From contig NZ_QRHA01000001.1 in the NCBI RefSeq assembly GCF_003367475.1, forward strand, positions 619,360 to 683,359: DNA of 64,000 bases, in the 5' to 3' direction. Source of the DNA: Alteromonas aestuariivivens. Lineage in GTDB: Bacteria > Pseudomonadota > Gammaproteobacteria > Enterobacterales > Alteromonadaceae. Numbering within the stretch: the stretch's first letter is position 1; the number at the start of each line of letters is the position of its first letter. The notes under the pieces are model-generated. The model saw nothing but the letters and a program-made list of their open reading frames with translations, was not told the origin of the DNA and searched no databases. The position numbers were made by a program, and so were the translations under genes. This document shows positions 26,803-35,732 of this stretch, piece after piece.

Positions 26803-28695
26803 ATGAAGAAAGCCGTAACGCTGTTCTGTTGTTGGTTGGTGGTGAATCTGGCGCACGGGGCACGCCCTGACTGGCAGATTGCCGATGTTCCTCTTGCAAC
26901 CCCCTGGGCTTCTGATGTCGACCCTGGCTCGGTGCTGGGCGAGTATCCAAGGCCGCTGATGCAGCGCTCACAGTGGCTGAACCTGAATGGCGTGTGGCAG
27001 TTTCAGCAGGCCGGGCCCGGCGATGCCTATCCGCAGCAGGCTCTGGCTGAGACCATTCTGGTACCGTTTGCCTGGGAGTCGGCATTATCAGGTCAGCGCA
27101 AGGTACTGAACACGCACCGGGCCTGGTACAAACGCACTTTTCGTGTGCCCGCCGCGTGGCAGGACAAACGTCTGCTACTGCACTTCGGTGCGGTGGACTG
27201 GCAGGCGCAGGTGTTCGTAAACGGGCGTTTTGTTGGTCAGCATCAGGGCGGGTTTGCGCCTTTCTCTTTTGACATCAGCGATTTTATCGTTGTTGGAGCG
27301 GAGCAGGAGGTGGCGGTAAATGTGTACGATCCGGGTTCCGCAGAGGGCGTCGCATTAGGGAAACAGGCTAACCAACGCTTTGCTGACCCAGGCCGTTATA
27401 CCTATTCACCAGTTTCGGGGATCTGGCAAACCGTTTGGCTGGAACCAGTAGGTGAGCGTTACATCACTGCCCACAGGGCAGTCAGTGACATTGACCGGCA
27501 GACACTGACGGTACAGGCAGACGTTGATTCTCACCATGGGGATGGCTTAAGGCTGAGGGCTACGGCTTTTTGGCAGGGCAATCCCGTTGCGCAGGCTGTT
27601 GGCTCCCGGCTTGATCCCCTGGTGCTGGAGATTCCCCAGCCGCAGCTATGGTGGCCCCATTCGCCCAATCTGTACGACCTGAAACTGGAGTTGTTGGCGA
27701 GTGACAGCGACGAGGTTCTGGACCAGTTCACCAGCTACTTTGCGATGCGGAAAATTGCCATTGAGGACCGGATACGCAACCGTCGATCAGCGGTAAAGGT
27801 GCTGACCCTGAACCATAAGTTTGTGTTTCAGTTCGGGCCGCTGGATCAGGGCTACTGGCCGGATGGGCTTTACACTGCACCGACAGACGAAGCGCTCAGG
27901 TGGGACATCGAACAGGCTAAGAACTGGGGCTTTAACATGATCCGCAAGCACATCAAAGTCGAACCCCAGCGCTGGTATTACTGGGCGGACAAACTCGGCA
28001 TGCTGGTATGGCAGGATTTGCCCAGCACTTTCAAACCCCGGTTTGAGTCAGAGAAAACCCAGTTCGAAACCGAAATCCAGCAAATCATCAAGTCGTTCTG
28101 GAATCATCCGTCGATCATTCAGTGGGTGGTATTCAACGAACACTGGGGGGCGTACGACGTAGAGCGGATCACCCGGAATGTGATGGCTCTGGATCAGACC
28201 CGCCTGGTCACAGGTAACAGTGGTATTGATGCCGGTGAGCCTGACATAGATTACGAAGTGGGCCACATCAAGGACAATCATCATTATCGCCCACCCACCA
28301 ACCCGTTTGCCAACAATCGCCGTGCGGTCGTGAACGGTGAGTACGGGGCCATTGGTTACAAAATATCCGGCCATTTGTGGGACAGCGACGGCGAGTGGGT
28401 TCACCACAATTACGCTGGTAAACCGGAGGCAACAGAGGAATATCTGCGCTTCATTGGCATGTTGAACGAATTTAAACATAACGATGAATTGTCGGGGGCC
28501 GTATATACGCAGTGGACTGACGTCGAAAACGAAATGAACGGTCTGTACACCTATGATCGCAAGGTAGAAAAGCTCGACCATAAAAAGGTACGCGAAGCCA
28601 ATTTATCGCTGTGGCAGAACGACCTGGGCGATTCGGTTGCATCGGCTCCCAAAGCTCTCAGTGAGGACGGAGGGCCTGAAAGTGTGTCTAATTAA
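26803..28695 (+). CDS. GH2 beta-glycosidase, secreted
   Basis: About 630 residues. I use the ATG at 26803 because GGGAGGGG lies 6 bases upstream and a signal peptide follows (to about residue 19, AHG). A GH2 N-terminal sugar-binding sandwich covers about 45-215, a short Ig-like domain about 220-320, and a TIM barrel about 335-600 with acid/base E446 (VVFNEHW) and nucleophile E513 (VNGEYGAIGY). It probably has beta-galactosidase or related beta-glycosidase activity. The following sulfatase starts 13 bases after its stop, so the two form one unit. Confidence 0.87.
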   Translation: MKKAVTLFCCWLVVNLAHGARPDWQIADVPLATPWASDVDPGSVLGEYPRPLMQRSQWLNLNGVWQFQQAGPGDAYPQQALAETILVPFAWESALSGQRKVLNTHRAWYKRTFRVPAAWQDKRLLLHFGAVDWQAQVFVNGRFVGQHQGGFAPFSFDISDFIVVGAEQEVAVNVYDPGSAEGVALGKQANQRFADPGRYTYSPVSGIWQTVWLEPVGERYITAHRAVSDIDRQTLTVQADVDSHHGDGLRLRATAFWQGNPVAQAVGSRLDPLVLEIPQPQLWWPHSPNLYDLKLELLASDSDEVLDQFTSYFAMRKIAIEDRIRNRRSAVKVLTLNHKFVFQFGPLDQGYWPDGLYTAPTDEALRWDIEQAKNWGFNMIRKHIKVEPQRWYYWADKLGMLVWQDLPSTFKPRFESEKTQFETEIQQIIKSFWNHPSIIQWVVFNEHWGAYDVERITRNVMALDQTRLVTGNSGIDAGEPDIDYEVGHIKDNHHYRPPTNPFANNRRAVVNGEYGAIGYKISGHLWDSDGEWVHHNYAGKPEATEEYLRFIGMLNEFKHNDELSGAVYTQWTDVENEMNGLYTYDRKVEKLDHKKVREANLSLWQNDLGDSVASAPKALSEDGGPESVSN

Positions 28696-28708
28696 GAGGG
28701 AATTCAAT

Positions 28709-30139
28709 ATGGCCCGCATGTTGGTATTGTTACTTGTGTTTTCGGTGGGGGCATTCGCTGCGCCGGATAGCCAGCGGCCTAACATCATTCTGATGGTGGC
28801 GGACGACCACGGACGTGAGGCATTTGGTGCCTATGGTAACGAGGCGATTCGAACTCCTCATTTGGATAAACTGGCGAGTGAAGGGTTGCGGTTCAACCAT
28901 GCCTACGCCACTACCGCCAGTTGCAGTGCCAGCCGTTCTGTATTGCTGACCGGCCTGCATAACCACGCTAACGGCCAGTATGGCCATGAGCACAGCTACC
29001 ATCATTTCAGTACCTTTGAGTCTGTCCGTAGCCTGCCGGTGAGGTTGTCGGAGGTCGGGTACGTAACTGCCCAGGTGGGCAAGTTTCATCTCGGGCCCAG
29101 GGAAGTCTACCGCTTTGACCAGTTTTTGAAAGTAAAACCGGACCCCACTCTGGGTCGTGAGGAGCGCAACAGTGTGGGCATGGCAAAAGCGGCGCAGGCA
29201 CTAATAGAAAGCGCCGGTGACCAGCCTTTTTTCCTGTATCTTGCAACCAACGATCCCCACAGAGCTCATCTCACCAACTCGCTCGGGGACAATACCTTTG
29301 GTAACGCCGCAGACGACGAAGGGCAGGGGCTGGCGCGGCTGGATTACAAAGCCGAAGATGTCATTGTGCCGGATTACCTGCCGGACATTCCGGAAGCCCG
29401 CCGGGAACTGGCGGAATATTATCAGTCAGTTGGGCGGGTGGACGAAACCATGGGCGAACTGGTGCGAATGCTAAAAGCTGCCGGCCAGTATGAAAATACC
29501 GTGATCATTTATTTGTCGGACAATGGAACTGCCATGCCCGGCGCCAAAACTACGCTCTATGACCCTGGGGTACGTCTGCCGCTGGTGATCAAACCGGCTG
29601 GCAATTATTCCCAGGCGGGGGGGGCGACTGAGGCAATGGTCAGCTGGCCGGACATTACCCCTACCATTTTATCGCTAGCTGGGGTGCAAGTGCCGGGCGA
29701 CGAATTTCATGGCCGTGACATCAGCCCGGTATTAAAGGCCCCGAATAAGACAGCGGGGTTTGATGAAGTATATGGTTCGCATACGTTTCACGAACTCACC
29801 ATGTACTATCCGATGCGTTCGGTACGCACCCGGGATTTTAAGCTGATATGGAATATTGCCGCCGGTCTGAGATACCCGTTTGCCTCAGATCTCTATGTAT
29901 CCAGCACCTGGCAGGGCACAACGGAGCGGGAGCTGGTTCGGTTTGGCAAACGCACCGTGGATGCCTACCTGCACCGACAGCCGTTTGAGCTTTATGACAT
30001 GCGCGGTGACGGCAGCGAAGCCATTAATCTTGCTGAACATCCGGATTATCAGCACATCAAACAGGCGCTAATCGAAAAAATCCGTCAGTTTCAGCAGCAA
30101 ACTTCAGACCCCTGGCAGTACAAATGGGAATATGAATGA
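28709..30139 (+). CDS. S1 sulfatase, N-sulfoglucosamine-sulfohydrolase-like, secreted
   Basis: 476 residues from the ATG at 28709 (AGAGGGAA ribosome site; an earlier ATG at 28637 lies inside the GH2 gene and lacks one). Signal peptide to about GAFAA. Metal site VADDHG and catalytic motif CSASR with Cys72; alanine at the usual proline position is accepted by known formylglycine maturases. Blocks ATTASCSASRSVLLTGLHNH and FFLYLATNDPHRAH-like text resemble the heparan N-sulfatase branch, so its sulfate position probably differs from that of the other four sulfatases. A bidirectional terminator follows. Confidence 0.88.
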   Translation: MARMLVLLLVFSVGAFAAPDSQRPNIILMVADDHGREAFGAYGNEAIRTPHLDKLASEGLRFNHAYATTASCSASRSVLLTGLHNHANGQYGHEHSYHHFSTFESVRSLPVRLSEVGYVTAQVGKFHLGPREVYRFDQFLKVKPDPTLGREERNSVGMAKAAQALIESAGDQPFFLYLATNDPHRAHLTNSLGDNTFGNAADDEGQGLARLDYKAEDVIVPDYLPDIPEARRELAEYYQSVGRVDETMGELVRMLKAAGQYENTVIIYLSDNGTAMPGAKTTLYDPGVRLPLVIKPAGNYSQAGGATEAMVSWPDITPTILSLAGVQVPGDEFHGRDISPVLKAPNKTAGFDEVYGSHTFHELTMYYPMRSVRTRDFKLIWNIAAGLRYPFASDLYVSSTWQGTTERELVRFGKRTVDAYLHRQPFELYDMRGDGSEAINLAEHPDYQHIKQALIEKIRQFQQQTSDPWQYKWEYE

Positions 30140-30150
30140 GGGCATTAACG

Positions 30151-30180
30151 AAACCGCCGCAGGAAATATTGCGGCGGTTT
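30151..30180. terminator. Bidirectional terminator between sulfatase and GH43
   Basis: AAACCGCCGC (30151-30160), 10-base loop, GCGGCGGTTT (30171-30180), between two convergent genes. Confidence 0.8.
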
Positions 30181-30185
30181 AGCGT

Positions 30186-31346
30186 TTAACGGGAGCGTGG
30201 TCTCAGCGGCACCCTTTGTGGGGTGTAAGTCGGGCCATCAGACTGAAGATTACCGTCAGCGTCAAACCAGATGGGGTCAATGACCAGCATGGGTGATTGG
30301 CCTTCGATGATGCCATGGGCAGACAGCCACAAGCGTCCGTCCGGACCGGTAAACACTTCATTGTGACCTACCTGGTTGAATGGGTTGGCAGTATCGCCTT
30401 CGTATTTGAACCCACGCTGTTCGGCCATTTCCTGGTTTTGGGCACCGTAAAATGGGTTGTTCGGATGCTTGGTCCAGGGGCCGGTAATAGTTTTCGCCGT
30501 GGCATAACCGATTTCATACCCACGGGTCCAGCTGGAGTAGAACAGGTAGTAGGTGTCTTCGTTTTTGATCACATAAGCACCTTCGATGCCGATGGAATCC
30601 CATTCGTAATATTTCTCTACCTTGTCGATAGGCCGGCCATCGTAGCCCGGTGTTTTCTGACGTGAACCGTCCATATTCAGCGCATAGTCCACTTTGCCAG
30701 GCTGGATTGCACTGACCGGTTCGGTAAGGAAGGTTCCGGTTTCCAGGTCTATTTGGGCGAATCCGATGCCAAACCCTCTGCCTTGATTCCAGAACGCCCA
30801 AACTTTGCCGTCGTCGTCTTCAAAAAACGTAAGGTCGTTACCTTTTGTGAGCGGAGCCTCTTCAGTGACAACCCGGTATGGGCCTTCAAGGTTTTCTGCG
30901 ACCGCGTAGCCGGTGTATTGACCCTCATAACCGAGTTCGTCGTTTCTGGCGTTGAACAGGGCGTACCATTTTCCGCCAATTTTGTGAATTTCCGGTGCCC
31001 AGAAGCGGCGGTAATACCATTTATCGGGTTGTGGGCGTTCAACCACATAATCGACAAAATCCCAGTGGTTGAGATCTTTGGAGCGGTACAGCACAACCCC
31101 CTGGTTAAGTTCTCCATCGGTCTCCTGTCGGGACCAGTGAGGATAGCTGGTCCCTGTCAGGTACCACCAGTCACCTTCGCGGAAAACCTGACAATCACGC
31201 AGACCGTTCGGGTCAATACCTGCCGTGATTGGGTTCTGGTACTCAAAATATTCAGTTTGTGTGGCTGCCACAGGTACCGTATTGCTGCATGAACTGAGGG
31301 TAAACAGGCCGCTGATAGCGGCTAACGCGGCGTGGGATGGCTTCAT
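30186..31346 (-). CDS. GH43-family lipoprotein glycosidase
   Basis: 386 residues from the ATG at 31346, chosen because AGGAATT precedes it and the product then starts with a lipoprotein signal (LSSC, Cys20); an in-frame start at 31430 would put extra residues before the signal. GH43 acid residues: D51 (LRDCQVF), D171 (GNDLTFF), E255 (GIEGAYV). It is a single-domain enzyme, distinct from the two other GH43 proteins. Its promoter region carries operator-like site f. Confidence 0.85.
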   Translation of the reverse strand: MKPSHAALAAISGLFTLSSCSNTVPVAATQTEYFEYQNPITAGIDPNGLRDCQVFREGDWWYLTGTSYPHWSRQETDGELNQGVVLYRSKDLNHWDFVDYVVERPQPDKWYYRRFWAPEIHKIGGKWYALFNARNDELGYEGQYTGYAVAENLEGPYRVVTEEAPLTKGNDLTFFEDDDGKVWAFWNQGRGFGIGFAQIDLETGTFLTEPVSAIQPGKVDYALNMDGSRQKTPGYDGRPIDKVEKYYEWDSIGIEGAYVIKNEDTYYLFYSSWTRGYEIGYATAKTITGPWTKHPNNPFYGAQNQEMAEQRGFKYEGDTANPFNQVGHNEVFTGPDGRLWLSAHGIIEGQSPMLVIDPIWFDADGNLQSDGPTYTPQRVPLRPRSR

Positions 31347-31377
31347 AATAATTCCTGACCGTCTAATTGTTGTTGAA

Positions 31378-31391
31378 ATGTAATATAATAT
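31378..31391 (+). promoter_or_regulatory. Operator-like site f (GH43)
   Basis: ATGTAATATAATAT on the plus strand, 32 bp before the GH43 start on the minus strand. The opposite strand reads TTAATATTATATTA, close to sites a and g. Confidence 0.42.
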
Positions 31392-31426
31392 TAATTCTAT
31401 GTGAACTGCGAAGTGGGAATTTTTTC

Positions 31427-32443
31427 TCACAAGCCGTTTACGATTTCCGGTAATGGCATGCGCTCAACGCTGTTGAGCTCCGGTTTTCCGCCCCTGGCAC
31501 CGGAGCCACTGGCCGTCCAGATGTACCCATCTGCGATGCCCAGACCGGAGCCGTGCCGCCCTTGTAAAAGGCCCGGCAAACTCAGCCATTTCTGATTTTC
31601 GGGGTCGTAGACTTCGGTTTCATTGTGTGCAGGTGATTTGCGTTGGGATTCTCCACCCACAACCAGCAGTTTACCGTTCACCGCCAGTGTGGAGTTTCCT
31701 GCCCGCGGAGTGGGCAGCAACTGTGGCAGAACGCTCCAGCGGTTGGTTTGTAAGTCAAAAACATCGATCTGGGGGATAAGACGGGTAAATACCTCTTTGG
31801 TTGCCTGGGAGGTTTGCCGCCCCCCGGCGGCGTACAGCTTGTTGCCAATAACGGCGGCCTGGAAATGATCCCGGGAATGAGGTGCATCGGGCAGCTGTTG
31901 CCAGGTGTGTTTTTTGAGATCAAATGCATCGAGCCAGTTCACGTAGCCGCTGATGTGGCCGTTGGTGGTACCTGCAATCAGATACAGCACATCACCAACT
32001 ATCACCACCCCGGCCGCACCCCGACGCCTGGACTCCGGAATCTCAGGTCCTTTCTGCCAACTGTCTCTGGCCGGGAAGTAAAAATAAATATTGGGCACCG
32101 GCTTTTCCCCAGGGTAAGGGCCGGTCAGAGCACCGGCAATGATGATCCTGTCCTGCCAGAAAACCGGCTGGAAGTGATGAAGTTCGATAGGAGGTGCTGC
32201 CCGTGTCATCCATTTTCCTGAGTCGAGTGCCAGCATATCCAGTGGCTGAATACGGCGCCCACCAAGCAAATAGAGGTTTTTTTCCACCACCACCAAACCG
32301 GCCTCATGGCGCGGGTGCATCTCGCCACTTGCACTGAACGCCTGCCATTGCGCCGTTGCGTGCTGGTTAAAGAGGACTAAAAGCAATCCACACCAAAGGG
32401 ATAACGGCAGCCGAACGTAGTACCGGGAAAAGGGACGTGACAT
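31427..32443 (-). CDS. Secreted Kelch-repeat beta-propeller protein
   Basis: 338 residues with a signal peptide (to about HATA). At least five Kelch blades show the paired-glycine plus aromatic pattern (LYLLGGRRI, LYLIAGTTNG, LYAAGGRQTS, LLVVGGESQ, IWTASGSGARGG). No catalytic residues of sialidase or galactose oxidase are evident, so it may bind glycan or act as an epimerase/mutarotase-like protein. It lies directly upstream of the GH43 gene, with site f between them. Confidence 0.8.
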   Translation of the reverse strand: MSRPFSRYYVRLPLSLWCGLLLVLFNQHATAQWQAFSASGEMHPRHEAGLVVVEKNLYLLGGRRIQPLDMLALDSGKWMTRAAPPIELHHFQPVFWQDRIIIAGALTGPYPGEKPVPNIYFYFPARDSWQKGPEIPESRRRGAAGVVIVGDVLYLIAGTTNGHISGYVNWLDAFDLKKHTWQQLPDAPHSRDHFQAAVIGNKLYAAGGRQTSQATKEVFTRLIPQIDVFDLQTNRWSVLPQLLPTPRAGNSTLAVNGKLLVVGGESQRKSPAHNETEVYDPENQKWLSLPGLLQGRHGSGLGIADGYIWTASGSGARGGKPELNSVERMPLPEIVNGL

Positions 32444-32510
32444 AGTAAAGGCCTTGTTGACAATGAGATATGTCCGACTTGCACAGCCCGAAGGAAATCT
32501 CTATTATGAA

Positions 32511-32534
32511 TTACAAATATATTACAATATTAAC
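32511..32534 (-). promoter_or_regulatory. Operator-like site g between Kelch and sulfatase genes
   Basis: On the minus strand GTTAATATTGTAATATATT, sharing GTTAATATTGTA with site a. It lies 23 bp before the sulfatase start and about 70 bp before the Kelch start. Confidence 0.48.
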
Positions 32535-32549
32535 AATGGGTGTCCAGTA

Positions 32550-33959
32550 GTGAAAAAACTGTGGTTTGCATATTTGTTATGTGTTTCGTTTTCGGTAACA
32601 GCAGAGCGCCATCCTCCGAATGTCATATTCGTTTTGGCTGATGATCTGGGTTACAACGAAATTGGTGCCTACGGTCAGCAGAAAATTCATACGCCGAATC
32701 TGGATAAGCTGGCTGAACAAGGGATGCGTTTTACGCAATTCTACGCCGGAGCGCCGGTATGTGCGACGTCGCGCAGTGTATTAATGACCGGCCAGCATGC
32801 TGGGCACACACGGGTGCGGGGTAACGCATTTCCAGAAGATAACGGCCGACAGGAATTGTATGCCGAGGACTTTACACTGGCGGAATTATTCAAACAGGCC
32901 AATTACCGTACGGCGCTTATTGGCAAGTGGGGGCTGGGCATGAACAACACGCAGGGCCACCCAAATGAGCAAGGCTTTGATTACTTTTTCGGTTATTTGA
33001 GCCAGCATCACGCGCACAACTTTTATCCCACATTTCTGTGGCGCAATGATTTAAAGGTCGGATTGCCTAACACCGTGCGCCCTATGGGCAATGGACATCT
33101 GTACGGAGCGGGGGTGGCCGTTGACAAAAAAGTGTATGCCCCTGATTTATTCATTGATGAAGCGTTGAGCTTCATTCAGCAAAACCGGCAGCAGCCATTT
33201 TTCCTTTACTATGCCACCAATGTGCCCCATTCGAATAATGAGGCCACTACTATACGCCGGGCCGATGGTGCCGAAGTACCTGAGTTGGGGGAATACGAGA
33301 GTACCGACTGGCAACTGGGTTCCAAACGTCATGCAGCGATGATAACCCGCATGGACAGGGATATTGGTGCCATGATGGAGCAGGTAAAGCAGTTAGGCAT
33401 GGAGGACAACACCATTTTTATCTTTAGTTCCGATAACGGTCCTCACGTTGACCATGCAGAACCTATGGACTTCTTCTCTCCCAGCGCACCTCTGCAGGGT
33501 TGGAAAATGGAGTTGTGGGAAGGCGGCATTCGTGTGCCTCTCATTGTCCGCTGGCCGGCCACGGTTCCTGCGAATGTGGTCAGTAATGAAGTGGGTTATT
33601 TTGGTGATTTTATGGCGACGTTTGCCGACATTACGGGTCAACCGGTCCCGGCAGGTACCGACAGTCAGTCTCTGATGCCGCTATGGCAACAACAAACACA
33701 AAACTACAAACCTCATGAATACCTGTATTGGGAATTCAAAGGTCGCGATACCGGTGTGGTGGCACTTAAGGATGGCCGTTGGAAAGGTATCGTGCGGGAT
33801 GAAGACCCAACCAGATTGGCATTGTTCGATTTGGCTGCCGATGTGGCTGAGCAGCGGGATGTCAGCCAGGACCATCCTGAACTGGTCGAGGAATTGTGGG
33901 CTTACCTACGCAGTGCACGCAGCGAAAGCGAACACTGGCCACCTATCATCACGTTTTAA
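32550..33959 (+). CDS. S1 sulfatase with atypical CATSR active-site motif, secreted
   Basis: 469 residues from a GTG at 32550, where the product gains a normal signal peptide (MKKLWFAYLLCVSFSVTA); the reading frame continues upstream but through the operator-like site. It is a paralog of the sulfatases at 9426 and 10995 (FYAG.PVC..SRSVLMTGQH, DYFFGYLSQHHAHN). The formylglycine motif reads C-A-T-S-R (Cys71, Thr73) where proline or alanine is normal, so maturation and activity are uncertain. Metal-binding ADDLGY and SSDNGPH are intact. It is the last gene of the polysaccharide locus. Confidence 0.87.
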   Translation: MKKLWFAYLLCVSFSVTAERHPPNVIFVLADDLGYNEIGAYGQQKIHTPNLDKLAEQGMRFTQFYAGAPVCATSRSVLMTGQHAGHTRVRGNAFPEDNGRQELYAEDFTLAELFKQANYRTALIGKWGLGMNNTQGHPNEQGFDYFFGYLSQHHAHNFYPTFLWRNDLKVGLPNTVRPMGNGHLYGAGVAVDKKVYAPDLFIDEALSFIQQNRQQPFFLYYATNVPHSNNEATTIRRADGAEVPELGEYESTDWQLGSKRHAAMITRMDRDIGAMMEQVKQLGMEDNTIFIFSSDNGPHVDHAEPMDFFSPSAPLQGWKMELWEGGIRVPLIVRWPATVPANVVSNEVGYFGDFMATFADITGQPVPAGTDSQSLMPLWQQQTQNYKPHEYLYWEFKGRDTGVVALKDGRWKGIVRDEDPTRLALFDLAADVAEQRDVSQDHPELVEELWAYLRSARSESEHWPPIITF

Positions 33960-33964
33960 TAGGC

Positions 33965-34048
33965 TCTGTTGGAAAGGCGTTTATTTGCAGAGTGTTTAGT
34001 TTGAAACGTGGGATATTGTTATACTATTGGGCCCGCAGTTAGCGGGCC
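33965..34048 (-). repeat. Diverged copy of the dispersed repeat
   Basis: TGCAGAGTGTTTA (33986-33998) is the exact inverse complement of 21078-21090, and the adjacent hairpin GGCCCGC/GCGGGCC repeats the bounding hairpin of the 21-kb unit. Confidence 0.4.
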
Positions 34049-34053
34049 TTTTT
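34030..34053 (+). terminator. Rho-independent terminator after the last sulfatase
   Basis: GGCCCGC (34030-34036), AGTTA, GCGGGCC (34042-34048), five T. It closes the polysaccharide locus. Confidence 0.85.
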
Positions 34054-34064
34054 GGGTGTGATGA

Positions 34065-35732
34065 TTACTTGGCAATACGCTTGTATTTGAGGCGGTGTGG
34101 TTCCACCACATCCTGACCGTAGGTATTTTTAAGCCAGGTTTCGTAGTCGTTGTAGTTACCTTCGAAGAAGTTCACCTTACCTTCATCGCGGTAATCCAGG
34201 ATGTGGGTGGCTACCCGATCAAGGAACCAGCGGTCGTGCGAGATAACCATGGCACAGCCGGGGAATTCCAGCAGGGCATTTTCCAGTGCCCGCAGGGTTT
34301 CCACGTCAAGATCGTTGGTCGGTTCGTCAAGCAGCAACATGTTTCCGCCGGCTTTAAGCAGCTTGGCCAGGTGCACCCGGTTGCGCTCACCACCGGACAA
34401 ATCCTTGATGAATTTCTGCTGGTCAGTGCCTTTGAAATTAAAGCGGCTGCAATAGGCGCGGCTGTTAATTTCGAAATTGCCGATGCGGATGATGTCCTGA
34501 TCGTTGGATACTTCTTTCCACACCGTGTTGTTTTCGTTCATGTGATCGCGGAACTGCTCAACACTGGCGATCTGAACGGTTTCACCAATCACGATTTCTC
34601 CGCTATCTGGTTGCTCGGAGCCGGTCAGCATGCGGAACAGGGTGGACTTACCCGCGCCGTTGGGACCGATGATGCCGACAATTGCACCTTTGGGTACGGT
34701 GAAATTCATGTCGTCAATCAATACCCGATCGCCGTAGGATTTCTTCAGGCTTGATACTTCAATGACCTTATCTCCAAGGCGTTCGCCCGGTGGAATGAAT
34801 AGTTCATTGGTTTCGTTACGTTTTTGGTAATCGGAAGTTGATAGCTCTTCAAACCTCGCCATACGGGCTTTGCTTTTCGCGTGGCGACCTTTCGGGTTGG
34901 AACGAACCCATTCCAGTTCCTGTTTCATGGACTTCTGTCGGGCTGATTCGGTGCGCTCTTCCTGTTCCAGGCGTTTTTCCTTCTGTTCCAGCCAGGAAGA
35001 GTAGTTGCCCTCCCAAGGAATACCATGGCCTCGGTCCAGTTCCAGGATCCAGCCGGCAACGTTATCGAGAAAATAGCGATCGTGGGTGATAGCAACCACG
35101 GTGCCTTCGTAATCGTGCAGGAAGCGTTCCAGCCAGGCCACGGACTCAGCGTCCAAATGGTTGGTGGGTTCGTCCAGCAACAACATGTCGGGTTTTTCGA
35201 GTAACAGGCGGCACAGGGCGACCCGGCGTCGTTCACCACCAGACAGTTTGCTGACATCGGCGTCCCAGGGGGGCAGGCGCAGGGCATCAGCGGCACGTTC
35301 CAGGGCATTGTCGAGATTGTGGCCGTCTTTGGCCTGAATGATGGCTTCCAGTTCCCCCTGCTCTTTGGCCAGTGCGTCGAAGTCGGCGTCCGGCTCGGCG
35401 TAGGCCGCGTACACTTCATCCAGGCGTTTGAGCGCATAAGCCACATCGGCAACCGCTTCTTCAATGTTGCCGCGTACGTCTTTGGATTCGTCGAGCTTTG
35501 GCTCCTGCGGCAGATAGCCGATCTTTATGCCTGGCTGGGGCCGGGCTTCACCTTCAATTTCGGTATCCACGCCCGCCATAATGCGCAACAGGGTGGATTT
35601 ACCAGCGCCATTTAAACCCAGAACACCAATTTTGGCGCCAGGAAAAAAGCTCAGGGAAATGTCTTTTAGAATGTGACGATTGGGCGGAACGATCTTGCCC
35701 ACCCGGTGCATGGAATATACGTATTGTGACAT
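34065..35732 (-). CDS. ettA: Energy-dependent translational throttle protein EttA (ABC-F)
   Basis: 555 residues from the ATG at 35732 (AAGGA upstream; the usual length of EttA), beginning MSQYVYSMHRVGKIVPP as in known EttA. Two ABC domains with Walker A GLNGAGKST and GPNGAGKST, signatures LSGGE twice, and an arm insert in domain 1. It has no membrane domain: a cytosolic ABC-F factor binding the ribosomal E site and gating the first peptide bonds according to the ATP/ADP level. It is a single gene and marks the start of housekeeping sequence. Confidence 0.95.
   Translation of the reverse strand: MSQYVYSMHRVGKIVPPNRHILKDISLSFFPGAKIGVLGLNGAGKSTLLRIMAGVDTEIEGEARPQPGIKIGYLPQEPKLDESKDVRGNIEEAVADVAYALKRLDEVYAAYAEPDADFDALAKEQGELEAIIQAKDGHNLDNALERAADALRLPPWDADVSKLSGGERRRVALCRLLLEKPDMLLLDEPTNHLDAESVAWLERFLHDYEGTVVAITHDRYFLDNVAGWILELDRGHGIPWEGNYSSWLEQKEKRLEQEERTESARQKSMKQELEWVRSNPKGRHAKSKARMARFEELSTSDYQKRNETNELFIPPGERLGDKVIEVSSLKKSYGDRVLIDDMNFTVPKGAIVGIIGPNGAGKSTLFRMLTGSEQPDSGEIVIGETVQIASVEQFRDHMNENNTVWKEVSNDQDIIRIGNFEINSRAYCSRFNFKGTDQQKFIKDLSGGERNRVHLAKLLKAGGNMLLLDEPTNDLDVETLRALENALLEFPGCAMVISHDRWFLDRVATHILDYRDEGKVNFFEGNYNDYETWLKNTYGQDVVEPHRLKYKRIAK

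Noticed and set aside
34095..34754. 219-codon open frame on the plus strand
   Set aside because: It lies entirely antisense to ettA, has no ribosome site and no recognisable domain; a coding shadow.
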